DNA of 64,000 nt, taken from positions 897,300 through 961,299 of the forward strand of contig NZ_JACJVJ010000002.1 of NCBI RefSeq assembly GCF_014237875.1, read 5' to 3'. Positions 51,411 to 60,242 of the stretch are shown here, in pieces. Source of the stretch: Parasphingopyxis marina (GTDB lineage: Bacteria; Pseudomonadota; Alphaproteobacteria; Sphingomonadales; Sphingomonadaceae). Each line of letters opens with the position of its first letter. Positions within the stretch are counted from its first letter, which is position 1. The notes beneath the pieces are model-generated. The model saw only the letters and a program-made list of their open reading frames with translations, searched no databases and was not told the DNA's origin. The position numbers and the translations under genes were made by a program.

Positions 51411-52844
51411 ATGACCGATTATCCCGATTCTCTCTACATGGTGATCGACGGCGAACGCGTAACAGGCGGCGGCCGCGACACGTTCGATGTCGTCAATCCG
51501 GCAACCGGCGAGAAGATCGGCGACCTGCCGCTCGCTACCGAATCCGATCTCGATCGCGCCCTCGATACGGCGCAAAAGGGCTTCAAGATCTGGCGCGACA
51601 CCCCGGCCGCGGAGCGCGCGAGAGTTCTGCAGGGTGCAGCGCGGCTGATGACCGAGCGCGCCGACGATATCGCCCGGGTCGCGACGATGGAGGAGGGCAA
51701 GCCCTTCGCCGAAGCGCGTATCGAGGTGATGATGAATGTCGGCCTGTTCAATTTTTACGCCGGCGAATGCCAGCGCATCTATGGCCGCACATTGGTCCGC
51801 CCCACGGGGATGCGCTCGACGGTCGTCAAGGAGCCGGTCGGCCCGGTCGCGGCGTTCAGCCCATGGAACTTCCCGATCGGCAATCCCGGCCGCAAGCTCG
51901 GCGCGCCGATCGCGGCGGGCTGTTCGGTGATCATGAAATCCGCCGAAGAGACCCCGGCCTCCGCGCTGATGGTGATCCAGTCGCTCTACGACGCCGGCTT
52001 GCCCAAGGAAGTGGCCCAGGCCGTGTTCGGCGTGCCGGACATGGTTTCCCGGCACCTGCTGGGCTCCCCGATCATCCGCAAATTGAGCTTCACCGGTTCG
52101 ACCGTGGTCGGCAAGCATCTGATGCAGCTCGCGGCCGAAGACATGAAGCGCACGACGATGGAATTGGGCGGCCATGGGCCGGTGCTGGTGTTCGACGATG
52201 TCGATGTCGACAGGGTGCTCGATACGATGGTGCCGCACAAATACCGGAATTGCGGCCAGGTCTGCGTTTCGCCGACCCGCTTCATCGTCCAGGAAAATAT
52301 CTACGAGAAGTTCCGCACCGGCTTTGCCGAGCGTGCGGAGACGATCCAGGTCGGCGACGGCATGGCGGACGGGACCCAGATGGGCCCGATGGCCAATCCG
52401 CGCCGCCCCGACGCGATGGACCGGATGATCGGCGACGCGAAGGACAAGGGCGCGACCTTGCACACCGGCGGCGAGCGCATCGGCAACAAGGGCTATTTCT
52501 ATGCGCCCACCGTGCTGTCCGATATCCCGCTCGAGGCCGAGATCATGAACGAGGAGCCGTTCGGCCCCGTCGCGCTGATCAACCCGTTCAAGGGCGAGGA
52601 AGACATGATCGCCGAAGCGAACCGCCTTCCCTACGGCCTCGCGGCCTATGCCTGGACCGCCGATTCGGCGCGCCAGAAGCGGATCGCCCGCGAAATCGAA
52701 AGCGGCATGGTCGGCATCAATTCGACGATGATCGGCGGCGCGGATTCGCCGTTCGGCGGCGTCAAATGGTCGGGCCATGGCGCGGAAGACGGGCCCGAAG
52801 GCCTCGAAGCCTGTCTCGTCACAAAGGCCGTGCACGAAGCCTAG
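51411..52844 (+). CDS. NAD(P)-dependent aldehyde dehydrogenase (semialdehyde type)
   Basis: 477-residue ALDH of the succinate-semialdehyde/vanillin dehydrogenase group. AFSPWNFPIGNPGRK near 150, FTGSTVVGK near 228, Glu in MELGGHGPV near 250, Cys in NCGQVCVSPTR near 284. Asp/Glu pattern VGINSTMIGGADSPFGGVKWSG ends the protein. It could turn vanillin or a vanilloyl aldehyde into the acid. Start at 51411 has AAAGGAC upstream; a frame extension to 51387 lacks family residues. LigW-like gene follows after 17 bases. Confidence 0.88.
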   Translation: MTDYPDSLYMVIDGERVTGGGRDTFDVVNPATGEKIGDLPLATESDLDRALDTAQKGFKIWRDTPAAERARVLQGAARLMTERADDIARVATMEEGKPFAEARIEVMMNVGLFNFYAGECQRIYGRTLVRPTGMRSTVVKEPVGPVAAFSPWNFPIGNPGRKLGAPIAAGCSVIMKSAEETPASALMVIQSLYDAGLPKEVAQAVFGVPDMVSRHLLGSPIIRKLSFTGSTVVGKHLMQLAAEDMKRTTMELGGHGPVLVFDDVDVDRVLDTMVPHKYRNCGQVCVSPTRFIVQENIYEKFRTGFAERAETIQVGDGMADGTQMGPMANPRRPDAMDRMIGDAKDKGATLHTGGERIGNKGYFYAPTVLSDIPLEAEIMNEEPFGPVALINPFKGEEDMIAEANRLPYGLAAYAWTADSARQKRIAREIESGMVGINSTMIGGADSPFGGVKWSGHGAEDGPEGLEACLVTKAVHEA

Positions 52845-52861
52845 AAAAAAGCGGAGAAGAC

Positions 52862-53911
52862 ATGACCCACGAACTCAAGACCGGGGGCGATCGCGGCTAT
52901 CTGCGTATCGCCACCGAGGAAGCCTTCGCTACCCAGGAGCAGATCGACGGTTTCCTGCGCCTCGTGCGCGAGGGCAAGGCCGACAAGGGCACGGTATCGC
53001 TCTGGGGCTTCTATGCCACATCCCCTTCGGAACGCGCCCAGGCGATCATGTCGGGCCTGCTCGATCTCGACGAGCAGCGTATCCGTCACATGGACGAGAC
53101 CGGCATCGACATCGCCATCCTCTCGCTCACCGCGCCGGGGGTCCAGGTGTTCGAGGCGGAAGAGGCCAAGGGCATCGTTTCGCGCGCCAACGACTATCTG
53201 AAGGACGCCGTCGACCGGCACCCCGAACGCTATGTCGGCATGACCTCGATCGCGCCGCAGGATCCCGAATGGTCGGCCCGCGAAATCGCGCGCGGCAAGG
53301 ATCTCGGCTTCAGGGGCGTGATGGTCAACAGCCATACCAAGGGCGAATATTTGGACGATCCCAAATTCGATCCGATCATCCGCGCCTGCGCCGAGGCGGA
53401 CCAGCCGCTCTATATCCACCCGCAATCGCCGCCCGATGCGATGATCGACCCGTTCCTCGAAGCGGGCCTCGACGGCGCGGTTTTCGGCTTCGGCGTCGAA
53501 GTCGGCCTGCACCTGTTGCGGCTGATCACCATCGGCGTGTTCGACCGCTATCCGAACCTGCAGATCATCGTCGGCCATGGCGGCGAGGCGCTGCCCTACT
53601 GGCTCTACCGGCTCGATTACATGCATCAGGCCGGCGTCAAATCGGGCCGCTACGAGCGGATGAAGCCGCTGAAAAAGACGATCACGGAATATATGCAGCA
53701 GAATGTCTGCATCACCACGAGCGGCATGGCCTGGGAGCCGCCGATCAAATATTCGCTCGACGTGCTCGGCGAGGACCGGGTGATGTACGCGATGGACTAT
53801 CCCTATGAATTCGTCGCCGACGAGGTCCGCGCGCACGATCTGCTCGACATTCCGCTCGAAACCAAGAAGAAGCTGATGCAGACCAACGCGGAGAGGGTCT
53901 TCAAGCTTTGA
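52862..53911 (+). CDS. ligW: 5-Carboxyvanillate decarboxylase LigW-like
   Basis: 349-residue metal-dependent decarboxylase, the closest LigW homologue here. LigW removes the 5-carboxyl of 5-carboxyvanillate, from biphenyl-type lignin dimers, to give vanillate. Long stretches agree with LigW as remembered (YLRIATEEAFAT; ADKGTVSLWGFYATSPSERA; APQDPEWSAREI). Metal residues fall at Glu19, His186, His239 and Asp312, two places short of LigW's His188, His241 and Asp314. The other genes of that branch (ligX, ligZ, ligY) are not in the window, so the substrate may differ. MFS gene overlaps its stop. Confidence 0.85.
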   Translation: MTHELKTGGDRGYLRIATEEAFATQEQIDGFLRLVREGKADKGTVSLWGFYATSPSERAQAIMSGLLDLDEQRIRHMDETGIDIAILSLTAPGVQVFEAEEAKGIVSRANDYLKDAVDRHPERYVGMTSIAPQDPEWSAREIARGKDLGFRGVMVNSHTKGEYLDDPKFDPIIRACAEADQPLYIHPQSPPDAMIDPFLEAGLDGAVFGFGVEVGLHLLRLITIGVFDRYPNLQIIVGHGGEALPYWLYRLDYMHQAGVKSGRYERMKPLKKTITEYMQQNVCITTSGMAWEPPIKYSLDVLGEDRVMYAMDYPYEFVADEVRAHDLLDIPLETKKKLMQTNAERVFKL

Positions 53912-55563
53912 ACACGCCAGCGGCAGAGACCGGGAAAAATCCCTATCTGAAAGCCTCGGGGGAACTCGGCAGCCGCACCGCTATCTATGCGATGATCCTC
54001 ATCGTGCTGATGCAGGCCATGTCGATGGTCGATCGCCAGATCCTCGCCATCCTGCTGCCGCGCATCAAGGCCGACCTGCAGGTCGGCGACACCGAGATGG
54101 GCCTGCTCTACGGCACGGTTTTCGCGCTGTTCTACGCGATTTTCTCCCTGCCCCTGGGCCGTCTGGCCGATGGCTGGGTGCGCACCAAGCAATTGGGGCT
54201 GTCGCTCGCCGCCTGGTCGTTCGCGACCGCGCTGGCGGGCTTCGCCAACGGGTTCGGCCTGCTCGCGGCATCGCGGCTCGGCGTCGGTATCGGCGAAGCC
54301 AGCGCGCAGCCCGCAGGGCTCTCACTCCTCTCCGATGCTTTCCCGAAACGGTGGCGCGGCAGGATCGGCGCGGCTTTCGCGGTCGCCGTCTCGATCGGCC
54401 TCGGCGCGGCGCTGGTTATCGGCGGCTCGATCGCCGACTGGTGGGACGCCGCCTATCCCGGCCGCGTCGGCGCGCCGCTGGCGCTTGCCGGCTGGCAGGC
54501 CGCCTTTATCGGCGCGGCGCTTCCCGGGCTCGTTCTCGCGGTACTGATCTGGCGGCTCCCGGAGCCGATCCGCGGCGTCGCCGACGGCGTCATCGCCAAA
54601 CCCGATCCCGCCCCCTTCAAGGCCAGCGGCCATGTTCTCGCATCGATCCTGCCGATCGGAGTGTGGATCAGCTTCCTGCGGACCCGCGCGGGCCCGAAAA
54701 ACTGGGCGATCAATATCGGCGGCCTCGCCCTGATCGTGATCGGCGTGATGCTGTTGACCGCCTGGACCGATTCCCTGCGCGATGTGAACCCGATCGCGAT
54801 TCCCATCGGCGGCGGGGGCCTTACCGGCAACGCCGTGCAATGGGTCGTCTCGGGATTCGGCGCCTATGTCCTGCTCAACTGGTTCCAGACGCTGCGGATC
54901 AGCGACCGTCCCGCCTTCGCAACGATCGGCGGCAATCCGGCCCTGCTCGTCGTCGTCCTGGTCGCCTCGCTGCAGACCGTGATCAACTATGGCATCATGG
55001 GATTCACGCCCGCCTATCTGATCAACGAATTCGATCTTACCGCGACCCAGGTCGGCCTGGTCTTCGGCCCGTTCATCACGATCCTGGGCATTGCCGGGCC
55101 GCTGATCGCCGGGCCGGTTTCGGACTGGGCGGAAAGCCGGACCAAGGCCGGGCGGCTGATGGTGACCTTCCTGTCCCTCACCATTTCTCCGGTTTTTGCG
55201 ATCTACACCTATACGACTGAATCCCTGTTCGGATTTTATGCCGGCTTTACCGTGTACAGCTTGACGCTCACCATGTGGCTGCCGTCCATCTATGCCAGCC
55301 TGCTGGAACTGGTGCTGCCGCGGATGCGCGGGATGGTGATCAGCTTCTACATCCTGTCGATGACGATCATCGGCCTCGGCCTCGGTCCGTATTCGGTGGG
55401 CCTGATCAGCGATCTCAATGGCGGCGACCTGGGCCAGGCGATCCTGTCGCTCTACTGGCTGGCCGCGCCGATCGCGCTGCTTTCGGGCTATGCCGTGCTG
55501 CGCTACCGGAAAGACGAGCCCAGGGTATTGGACCGCGCCCGGGCTGCCGGAGAACCGGTCTAG
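53908..55563 (+). CDS. MFS transporter, spinster-like, with two extra helices
   Basis: 551-residue inner-membrane transporter. Helix 1 contains MSMVDRQILAILLPRIKADL and the first loop SLPLGRLADGWVRTKQL, as in spinster-like sphingomonad transporters. Between helices 6 and 7 an insert of about 70 residues (262-330) has two more hydrophobic spans (AINIGGLALIVIGVMLL and VQWVVSGFGAYVLLNWF), giving 14. The start is TTG at 53908, overlapping the ligW-like TGA; GAGAGGG lies 10 bases upstream. Uptake of the operon's aromatic substrate is likely by position. Confidence 0.83.
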   Translation: MNTPAAETGKNPYLKASGELGSRTAIYAMILIVLMQAMSMVDRQILAILLPRIKADLQVGDTEMGLLYGTVFALFYAIFSLPLGRLADGWVRTKQLGLSLAAWSFATALAGFANGFGLLAASRLGVGIGEASAQPAGLSLLSDAFPKRWRGRIGAAFAVAVSIGLGAALVIGGSIADWWDAAYPGRVGAPLALAGWQAAFIGAALPGLVLAVLIWRLPEPIRGVADGVIAKPDPAPFKASGHVLASILPIGVWISFLRTRAGPKNWAINIGGLALIVIGVMLLTAWTDSLRDVNPIAIPIGGGGLTGNAVQWVVSGFGAYVLLNWFQTLRISDRPAFATIGGNPALLVVVLVASLQTVINYGIMGFTPAYLINEFDLTATQVGLVFGPFITILGIAGPLIAGPVSDWAESRTKAGRLMVTFLSLTISPVFAIYTYTTESLFGFYAGFTVYSLTLTMWLPSIYASLLELVLPRMRGMVISFYILSMTIIGLGLGPYSVGLISDLNGGDLGQAILSLYWLAAPIALLSGYAVLRYRKDEPRVLDRARAAGEPV

Positions 55564-56024
55564 GTCACCCGCCAGACCCACAGCTTGATGCCGTTCCTGA
55601 AACGCGCGCCGGCGCAGACGAAGATCGACTTGTTGAGCCAGTCATATTTGCCGGTCGGCGCGATGAATTCGGGCACGGTGCGGAAATAATATTCGGCCGG
55701 ATCGACCTCCTCGCCGCTCATCATCCGTTCCAGCACTTCGGGCGGGCCGTGGCGCAGGCCGCGGTTGCGGATCTGGATGACGACATCGTCGTCGGTCTTG
55801 ATCGCGTAGATCGCATCGGCAACCGTAACGCCGTCATGGCGGGTCAACTGCCAGTCGGCGCCGCCGCCGAACAATCGGCCCTTGATCTTCGGCCCTTCGA
55901 CCGGCCCTTCATAGATCGGGATCATCCGCCGCGTGCCGTCCGGCGTCTCGCCGATCGGCACGGGATCGCCGAGCTCCCCGCCCGCTTCATAGACAAATTC
56001 CAGCCCCGGCTCGATCCGCATCAT
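55560..56024 (-). CDS. DUF3237-family protein
   Basis: 154-residue beta-barrel protein of the DUF3237 family, common in aromatic-degradation loci and of unknown role. Typical elements are IKGRLFGGGADWQLTRHDGVTVADAIYAIKTDDDVVIQIRNRG and PEYYFRTVPEFIAP-like AEYYFRTVPEFIAPTGKYDWLN. Its stop shares a CTAG with the MFS stop. The start ATGATG has GGGAGAGG immediately before it, so the second ATG (56021) is the likelier site. It is divergent from the SDR gene at 56093. Confidence 0.8.
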   Translation of the reverse strand: MMRIEPGLEFVYEAGGELGDPVPIGETPDGTRRMIPIYEGPVEGPKIKGRLFGGGADWQLTRHDGVTVADAIYAIKTDDDVVIQIRNRGLRHGPPEVLERMMSGEEVDPAEYYFRTVPEFIAPTGKYDWLNKSIFVCAGARFRNGIKLWVWRVT

Positions 56025-56092
56025 CCTCTCCCGCTTTGCTTGTCGGTAACGATAACAATGTTTAGCGTGCGCGCCGAGAGGATGGAATTGGC

Positions 56093-57013
56093 ATGAGCGA
56101 ATATCAGGGGCGCAACGCGCTCGTTACGGGCGGCGTCAGCGGACTCGGCTTCGGGATCTGCAAGGCCTTTGCCGGCGCCGGGATGAACTGCATCATCGGC
56201 TATCGCAACGAGGAGCATCGCGAGGAAACGGCGCGCTGGTTCGCAGATAACGGCCATGCCGAGCCGCTGTTCGTAAAGCTCGACGTCGCGGACCGCGACA
56301 ATTGGGCGGAGGTTCGCGATCGCATCGCGGCCGAACGCGGCAACCTCCATATTCTTTGCAACAATGCCGGGGTCAGCGTCTTCGGCCCGATGGAAGAGGC
56401 GACCTATGACGATTGGGACTGGATCATGGGCGTCAATTTCGGCGGCATCGTTAACAGCCTCGTGACGATGCTCCCCGGCATGAAGGCCCATGGCGAACCC
56501 GGCCATGTCGTCAATGTCGCGTCGATGGCCGCGCATCTCGCCGGGCCGCAGGCGGGCATCTACACGGCAAGCAAGTTCGCGGTGCGCGGGCTGACCGAAT
56601 CGCTGCGCTACAATCTCGCGCCGACCAACCTCAAAACCTCGATCATGTGCCCCGGGCTCATCGCGTCGAATGCGTGGAATGCCGGGCTGAACCGTCCCGA
56701 ACAGTATAAGGAAAGCGGGCTCGGCACCGACAGCTATGAGGTGCTCGCGCCGCTGAAGGATGCCTTTGCGAACGGCATGAGCATCGAGGAAGCCGGGCAG
56801 CGGCTGCTCGCGGGCATGCAGCGCGGCGATTTCTGGATTTTCAGCCATGGCGAATACACGCAGGATTTCGACGAGATCCATGACGAGCTGATCGCCGCCT
56901 TGCCCAAGGAGGATTTCCCGGCCGAGCGGCTGAAAGTCGAGGAAGACCGCCGCCGCGCCAACAAGCTGGCGCTGACGCAGAAGACCGGTATCGACCAGAT
57001 GGTCGGCGAATAG
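56093..57013 (+). CDS. LigD-like C-alpha dehydrogenase (SDR), third copy
   Basis: 306-residue SDR of the extended LigD/LigL kind: TGGVSGLGFG near 12, CNNAGVSVFGPMEEATYDDWDWIMGVNFGGIVNSLVTMLPGM near 86-127, Ser in VNVASMA, Tyr-Lys in YTASK, and the C-terminal SIEEAGQRLLAGMQRGDFWIFSH. GYRNEE after strand 2 has an Arg, so cofactor preference may be NADP(H), unlike the pair at 49144-50996. Four bases separate it from the MFS gene. Confidence 0.82.
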   Translation: MSEYQGRNALVTGGVSGLGFGICKAFAGAGMNCIIGYRNEEHREETARWFADNGHAEPLFVKLDVADRDNWAEVRDRIAAERGNLHILCNNAGVSVFGPMEEATYDDWDWIMGVNFGGIVNSLVTMLPGMKAHGEPGHVVNVASMAAHLAGPQAGIYTASKFAVRGLTESLRYNLAPTNLKTSIMCPGLIASNAWNAGLNRPEQYKESGLGTDSYEVLAPLKDAFANGMSIEEAGQRLLAGMQRGDFWIFSHGEYTQDFDEIHDELIAALPKEDFPAERLKVEEDRRRANKLALTQKTGIDQMVGE

Positions 57014-57017
57014 GCAG

Positions 57018-58376
57018 GTGAGCGCCGCTTCCCCGACCGCCGCAGCCAAGCCCCCGCCGCTCGCACCCGGCACGATCTGGACGATCGCGCTGCTGACGGC
57101 GATCTACACCTTCGCCTTTATCGACCGGCAGATCCTCGCCGCGCTCGCCGAACCGATCCGGCAGGATCTCGGCCTTTCCGACACGCAGATCGGCCTGCTC
57201 GGCGGGCTCGCCTTTGCTTTCCTCAACGCCTTTGCCAGTCTGCCGCTCGCCCGCTTCGCCGAGCATCGGGGACGGACCGGGATCATCGCCGTCGGCATCA
57301 CGGCATGGTCGGTAATGACGATGCTGTGCGGCGCGGCGGTCAGCTATTGGCATCTGCTGCTCGCGCGTATGGGCGTCGGCGTCGGCGAAGCCGTACAGCC
57401 CGCGATGATCGCGCTGATCGCGGACAAGGTGCCCGCCGCGCGGCGGGCTTCGATGCTCGCCATCTACAATCTCTCCATTCCCATGGGCGCCTTTGCCGGG
57501 GCCGCGGGCGGCGGCCTGATTGCCTCACTGCTCGACTGGCGCTGGGCCTTCGTGATCGCGGGCGCGCCCGGGCTCCTTCTCGCCCTTCTCTTCCGGCTCA
57601 CGGTGCGCGATGTGGAACAGACGCACAGCGCCGCCGACGTCCCCTCCACCCTCGACGTCGCCAAGCACCTGCTCGGCAAAAAGAGCTTCATCCACGGCAT
57701 TGGCGGGATCATGATCGCGACCTTCTGCGTCTTCGCGATCATGTTCTTCCTGCCGGCCTGGCTCGTCCGCAAGCACGGTTTCGATTTTGCCCAGGCCGGG
57801 CTGACCCTCGGCCTGCTGTCCAGCGTCCCTGCGATGCTGTCGATGCTCGCCGGTGGCTTCATGGCGGACCGGCTGGGGCGGCGGGACCTGCGCTGGTATG
57901 TTTGGCTGCCGGCGATACCGCTCGCCCTGTGCGTCCCGCTCTATCTGTTCGCCCTGCCGCAGGCGGACTGGCAGCTGGCGCTGATTGCCCTCATCCTGAT
58001 CGCCTTTCTCCAATATACGCAAACGCCGCTGCTCACCGCGATCACCCAGAATATGGTCGGGAACCGGATGCGCGCGACCGCCTCGGCGCTGGTCGGGATC
58101 GTCGTCAATCTCTTCTCGGCGGGCCTGGGGCCCTGGTTCATGGGACGGCTCAGCGATATCCTTACCGCCCGCGCCTATGGCGGAAACTTCGCGGCCGATT
58201 GCCTGGTCGATGCGCCATCGGCGGCCTGCGCCGCCGCCTCGGCGGACGGATTGACCCAGGCGATGATGGCTATCGCCTGCCTGTTCCTCTGGGCGATCTT
58301 CCACCTGCTGCTGGCCTCGCGCTGGATTCGAGACGAACTCAACGAGGATCCCACCCGCCCGCCGTTGCGCAATTAA
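57018..58376 (+). CDS. MFS transporter, spinster-like
   Basis: 452-residue, 12-helix transporter. TFAFIDRQILAALAEPIRQDL at 32-52 and SLPLARFAEHRGRTGII show it belongs to the same group as the 53908 protein but without the inserted pair of helices. RMGVGVGEAVQPAMIALIADKVPAARRASML near 110-140 is typical. GTG start at 57018, 4 bases after the LigD-like gene, so transporter and dehydrogenase are one unit. Substrate probably aromatic; unproved. Confidence 0.85.
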   Translation: MSAASPTAAAKPPPLAPGTIWTIALLTAIYTFAFIDRQILAALAEPIRQDLGLSDTQIGLLGGLAFAFLNAFASLPLARFAEHRGRTGIIAVGITAWSVMTMLCGAAVSYWHLLLARMGVGVGEAVQPAMIALIADKVPAARRASMLAIYNLSIPMGAFAGAAGGGLIASLLDWRWAFVIAGAPGLLLALLFRLTVRDVEQTHSAADVPSTLDVAKHLLGKKSFIHGIGGIMIATFCVFAIMFFLPAWLVRKHGFDFAQAGLTLGLLSSVPAMLSMLAGGFMADRLGRRDLRWYVWLPAIPLALCVPLYLFALPQADWQLALIALILIAFLQYTQTPLLTAITQNMVGNRMRATASALVGIVVNLFSAGLGPWFMGRLSDILTARAYGGNFAADCLVDAPSAACAAASADGLTQAMMAIACLFLWAIFHLLLASRWIRDELNEDPTRPPLRN

Positions 58377-58512
58377 ATTGCCCAAACTTCACGAACTTCC
58401 CACTCAGCCTTGTGTGAGGGGCGCTTCCCTTTCGAGAGGGGGCTCCGCCTAAGATCCGCCAACGCCAAACGCGATCATGACCGGCTGTCTGCTCGACGGC
58501 AAATAGGATCGG
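58377..58512. other. Convergent intergenic region
   Basis: 136 bases between the MFS gene and the ammonia-lyase gene. A short imperfect hairpin (CCCTTTCGAGAGGG near 58430) is the only structure; there is no T-run, so it is a weak terminator at best. Confidence 0.3.
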
Positions 58513-60153
58513 CTAGCCGCGCCGGATGGCCGTCCGCACTTCGCCCAGCGCCGAAAGAATCGGGCCCCCGGCACCCATCGCCGCGATCACGCCTTCGATC
58601 TTGGGTTGGATGAATTCGTCGAAATCGTCCCAATGGACCGGCTGGTCGGCGCGGGGCGCCTCTTTCGCCGCAGTACGCGCGGCCTCGTAGAGCTTTGCCG
58701 TGCCCGGCGAGAGCATCTCGCGCGCGTCGTAGCTATCGGCCGCCAGCTTGGCGCGCAGCTCCACCGCCTGCACCGCCGAAAACAAAGCGACGGCGAGGAA
58801 GTGTTCGAACGCGTCGAGGCTCTCGCGCGCCAGATTGGCCGCGTTCATCGCCTGGCTGTTGACGTTCTGGTTGAACTGTTCGGCATGGGTCGGGAAGCGG
58901 TCGACGATCGGCTGGCCGAGATGGAGGAGCAGCGGCATCAGCGAACTCGTCGTCACCTGCAGCGATTTCAGCCCGATATTGATCGGGTTGTCGCTGTTGC
59001 CGACCAGCGAGGGCGCAAGGCCATAATTGAATTCGGGCGTAACGAGGATCGCCAGCTGCGCATCGAGATGCTTGGCCATCATGCCGATATGAAAGCGCAG
59101 CTGGTCCATCGCGATGCCCGTGTATTGGGCGAGGAAATTGCCGGTATGGAAGATCTCGCCCGTATCGGGGTCGATCAGCGGATTGTCGTTGGCGCAGCTC
59201 GCCTCGATTTCAACCTGCCCGGCGGCGACGCGCAGCGCGTCGATGCAGGGGCCGAGGAACTGCGGCAAACAGCGCAAGGAATAGCGGTCCTGGATCAGCT
59301 TGCCCTTGCGGTGGCCGCGCTTGCCCGCCGCCTCGTCGCGGATCAGCGCCGAACCGCGGGTGAGCCCGTCCATCGCCCCGGCCACCCAGACCTGCCCTGC
59401 GTGCGGCTTCATCGCGTGGATGAAGGGCGCATAGCTCTGGTTGGTCGCGAGCAGCGCCTGGGCGCACAGCGCCTGCACGCCCAAGGTAAGCGCGGCGAGA
59501 TCGAGCCCCCGGTCCATCGCGTTCGACGCGATGCCGGTGCAGGCGCCGGTGCCGTTGTTGAGCGCCAGTCCTTCCTTGGGCAGCAGTTCGAGCGGCTCAT
59601 AGCCGAGCTTCGCCAGCACATCGGTGCAGGCCATTTCCGCGCCCTCGAAATCGACCATGAAGGCCGGATCGAGCCCGATCACAGACGCGCCGATATAGGT
59701 AAGCGGCACGAGATCGCCCGACGCACCGATCGATCCGCGCTGGAAAACATGCGGCACGGCGTCCGCGTTGAGAAAGGTCGCATAGCGCTCGATAATCTCG
59801 AAGCGCACGCCCGACACGCCCTTCATCAAGGAATTGGCGCGCAGCGCCATCGCCGCGCGAACGTCTTCATGCGCGACGCGCGGGCCGGTGGTGCTCTTGT
59901 GCTGCCAGAGCGCGATCTTCTGAACATCGGCCAGTAGCTCGGGCACGACATAGCGATCGGCCATCCCGCCGAAGAGGGTCGAAACGCCGTAAATCTCCTC
60001 GCCGCGTTCGATGGCGTCGGCCACGGCCTGTCGGGATGCCTCGATCCGGGAACGCACGGCCTCGTCGTCGCTCAGGGATACCTGCGCGCCGCGCGCGATG
60101 GCGGCGATGTCCTCGATGGAAAGATCGCCGCCCGATATTTCGATGATGCTCAT
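58513..60153 (-). CDS. Aromatic amino-acid ammonia-lyase (HAL/PAL superfamily)
   Basis: 546-residue MIO enzyme that removes ammonia from an aromatic amino acid to give a cinnamate-type acid. Ala144-Ser145-Gly146 in GSIGASGDLVPL forms the MIO group and Tyr55 in YGVSTLFGG is the catalytic base. HutH has NQEDH near the C-terminal site; this protein has AEQFNQNVNSQAM, like PAL/TAL (EQHNQDVNS), so histidine is an unlikely substrate. The selectivity pair at 84-85 is Gln-His, neither the His-Leu of known TAL nor the Phe-Leu of PAL. An aminomutase is also possible. Last gene of the biotin-carboxylase operon, 89 bases after the SDR. Confidence 0.85.
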   Translation of the reverse strand: MSIIEISGGDLSIEDIAAIARGAQVSLSDDEAVRSRIEASRQAVADAIERGEEIYGVSTLFGGMADRYVVPELLADVQKIALWQHKSTTGPRVAHEDVRAAMALRANSLMKGVSGVRFEIIERYATFLNADAVPHVFQRGSIGASGDLVPLTYIGASVIGLDPAFMVDFEGAEMACTDVLAKLGYEPLELLPKEGLALNNGTGACTGIASNAMDRGLDLAALTLGVQALCAQALLATNQSYAPFIHAMKPHAGQVWVAGAMDGLTRGSALIRDEAAGKRGHRKGKLIQDRYSLRCLPQFLGPCIDALRVAAGQVEIEASCANDNPLIDPDTGEIFHTGNFLAQYTGIAMDQLRFHIGMMAKHLDAQLAILVTPEFNYGLAPSLVGNSDNPINIGLKSLQVTTSSLMPLLLHLGQPIVDRFPTHAEQFNQNVNSQAMNAANLARESLDAFEHFLAVALFSAVQAVELRAKLAADSYDAREMLSPGTAKLYEAARTAAKEAPRADQPVHWDDFDEFIQPKIEGVIAAMGAGGPILSALGEVRTAIRRG

Positions 60154-60242
60154 ATGGTAGAGGCTACCTACTGGAGTGCGGCAAAGCCAACCGCGATTTC
60201 AAAATGCCCTGCCCATCAAGGAGAAGGGGATTTCCGTTTTCG

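Noticed and set aside
22107-53911. Loss of the HxH metal motif in the three LigW-like proteins as a sign of inactivity
   Set aside because: LigW itself binds its metal through a Glu in the first strand, and the remaining His and Asp positions are all kept, so the proteins should be active.
58513-60153. Histidine ammonia-lyase HutH
   Set aside because: The residues near the C-terminal active site (AEQFNQNVNSQ) are of the PAL/TAL kind, the Ser-His selectivity pair is missing, and no hut genes are nearby.
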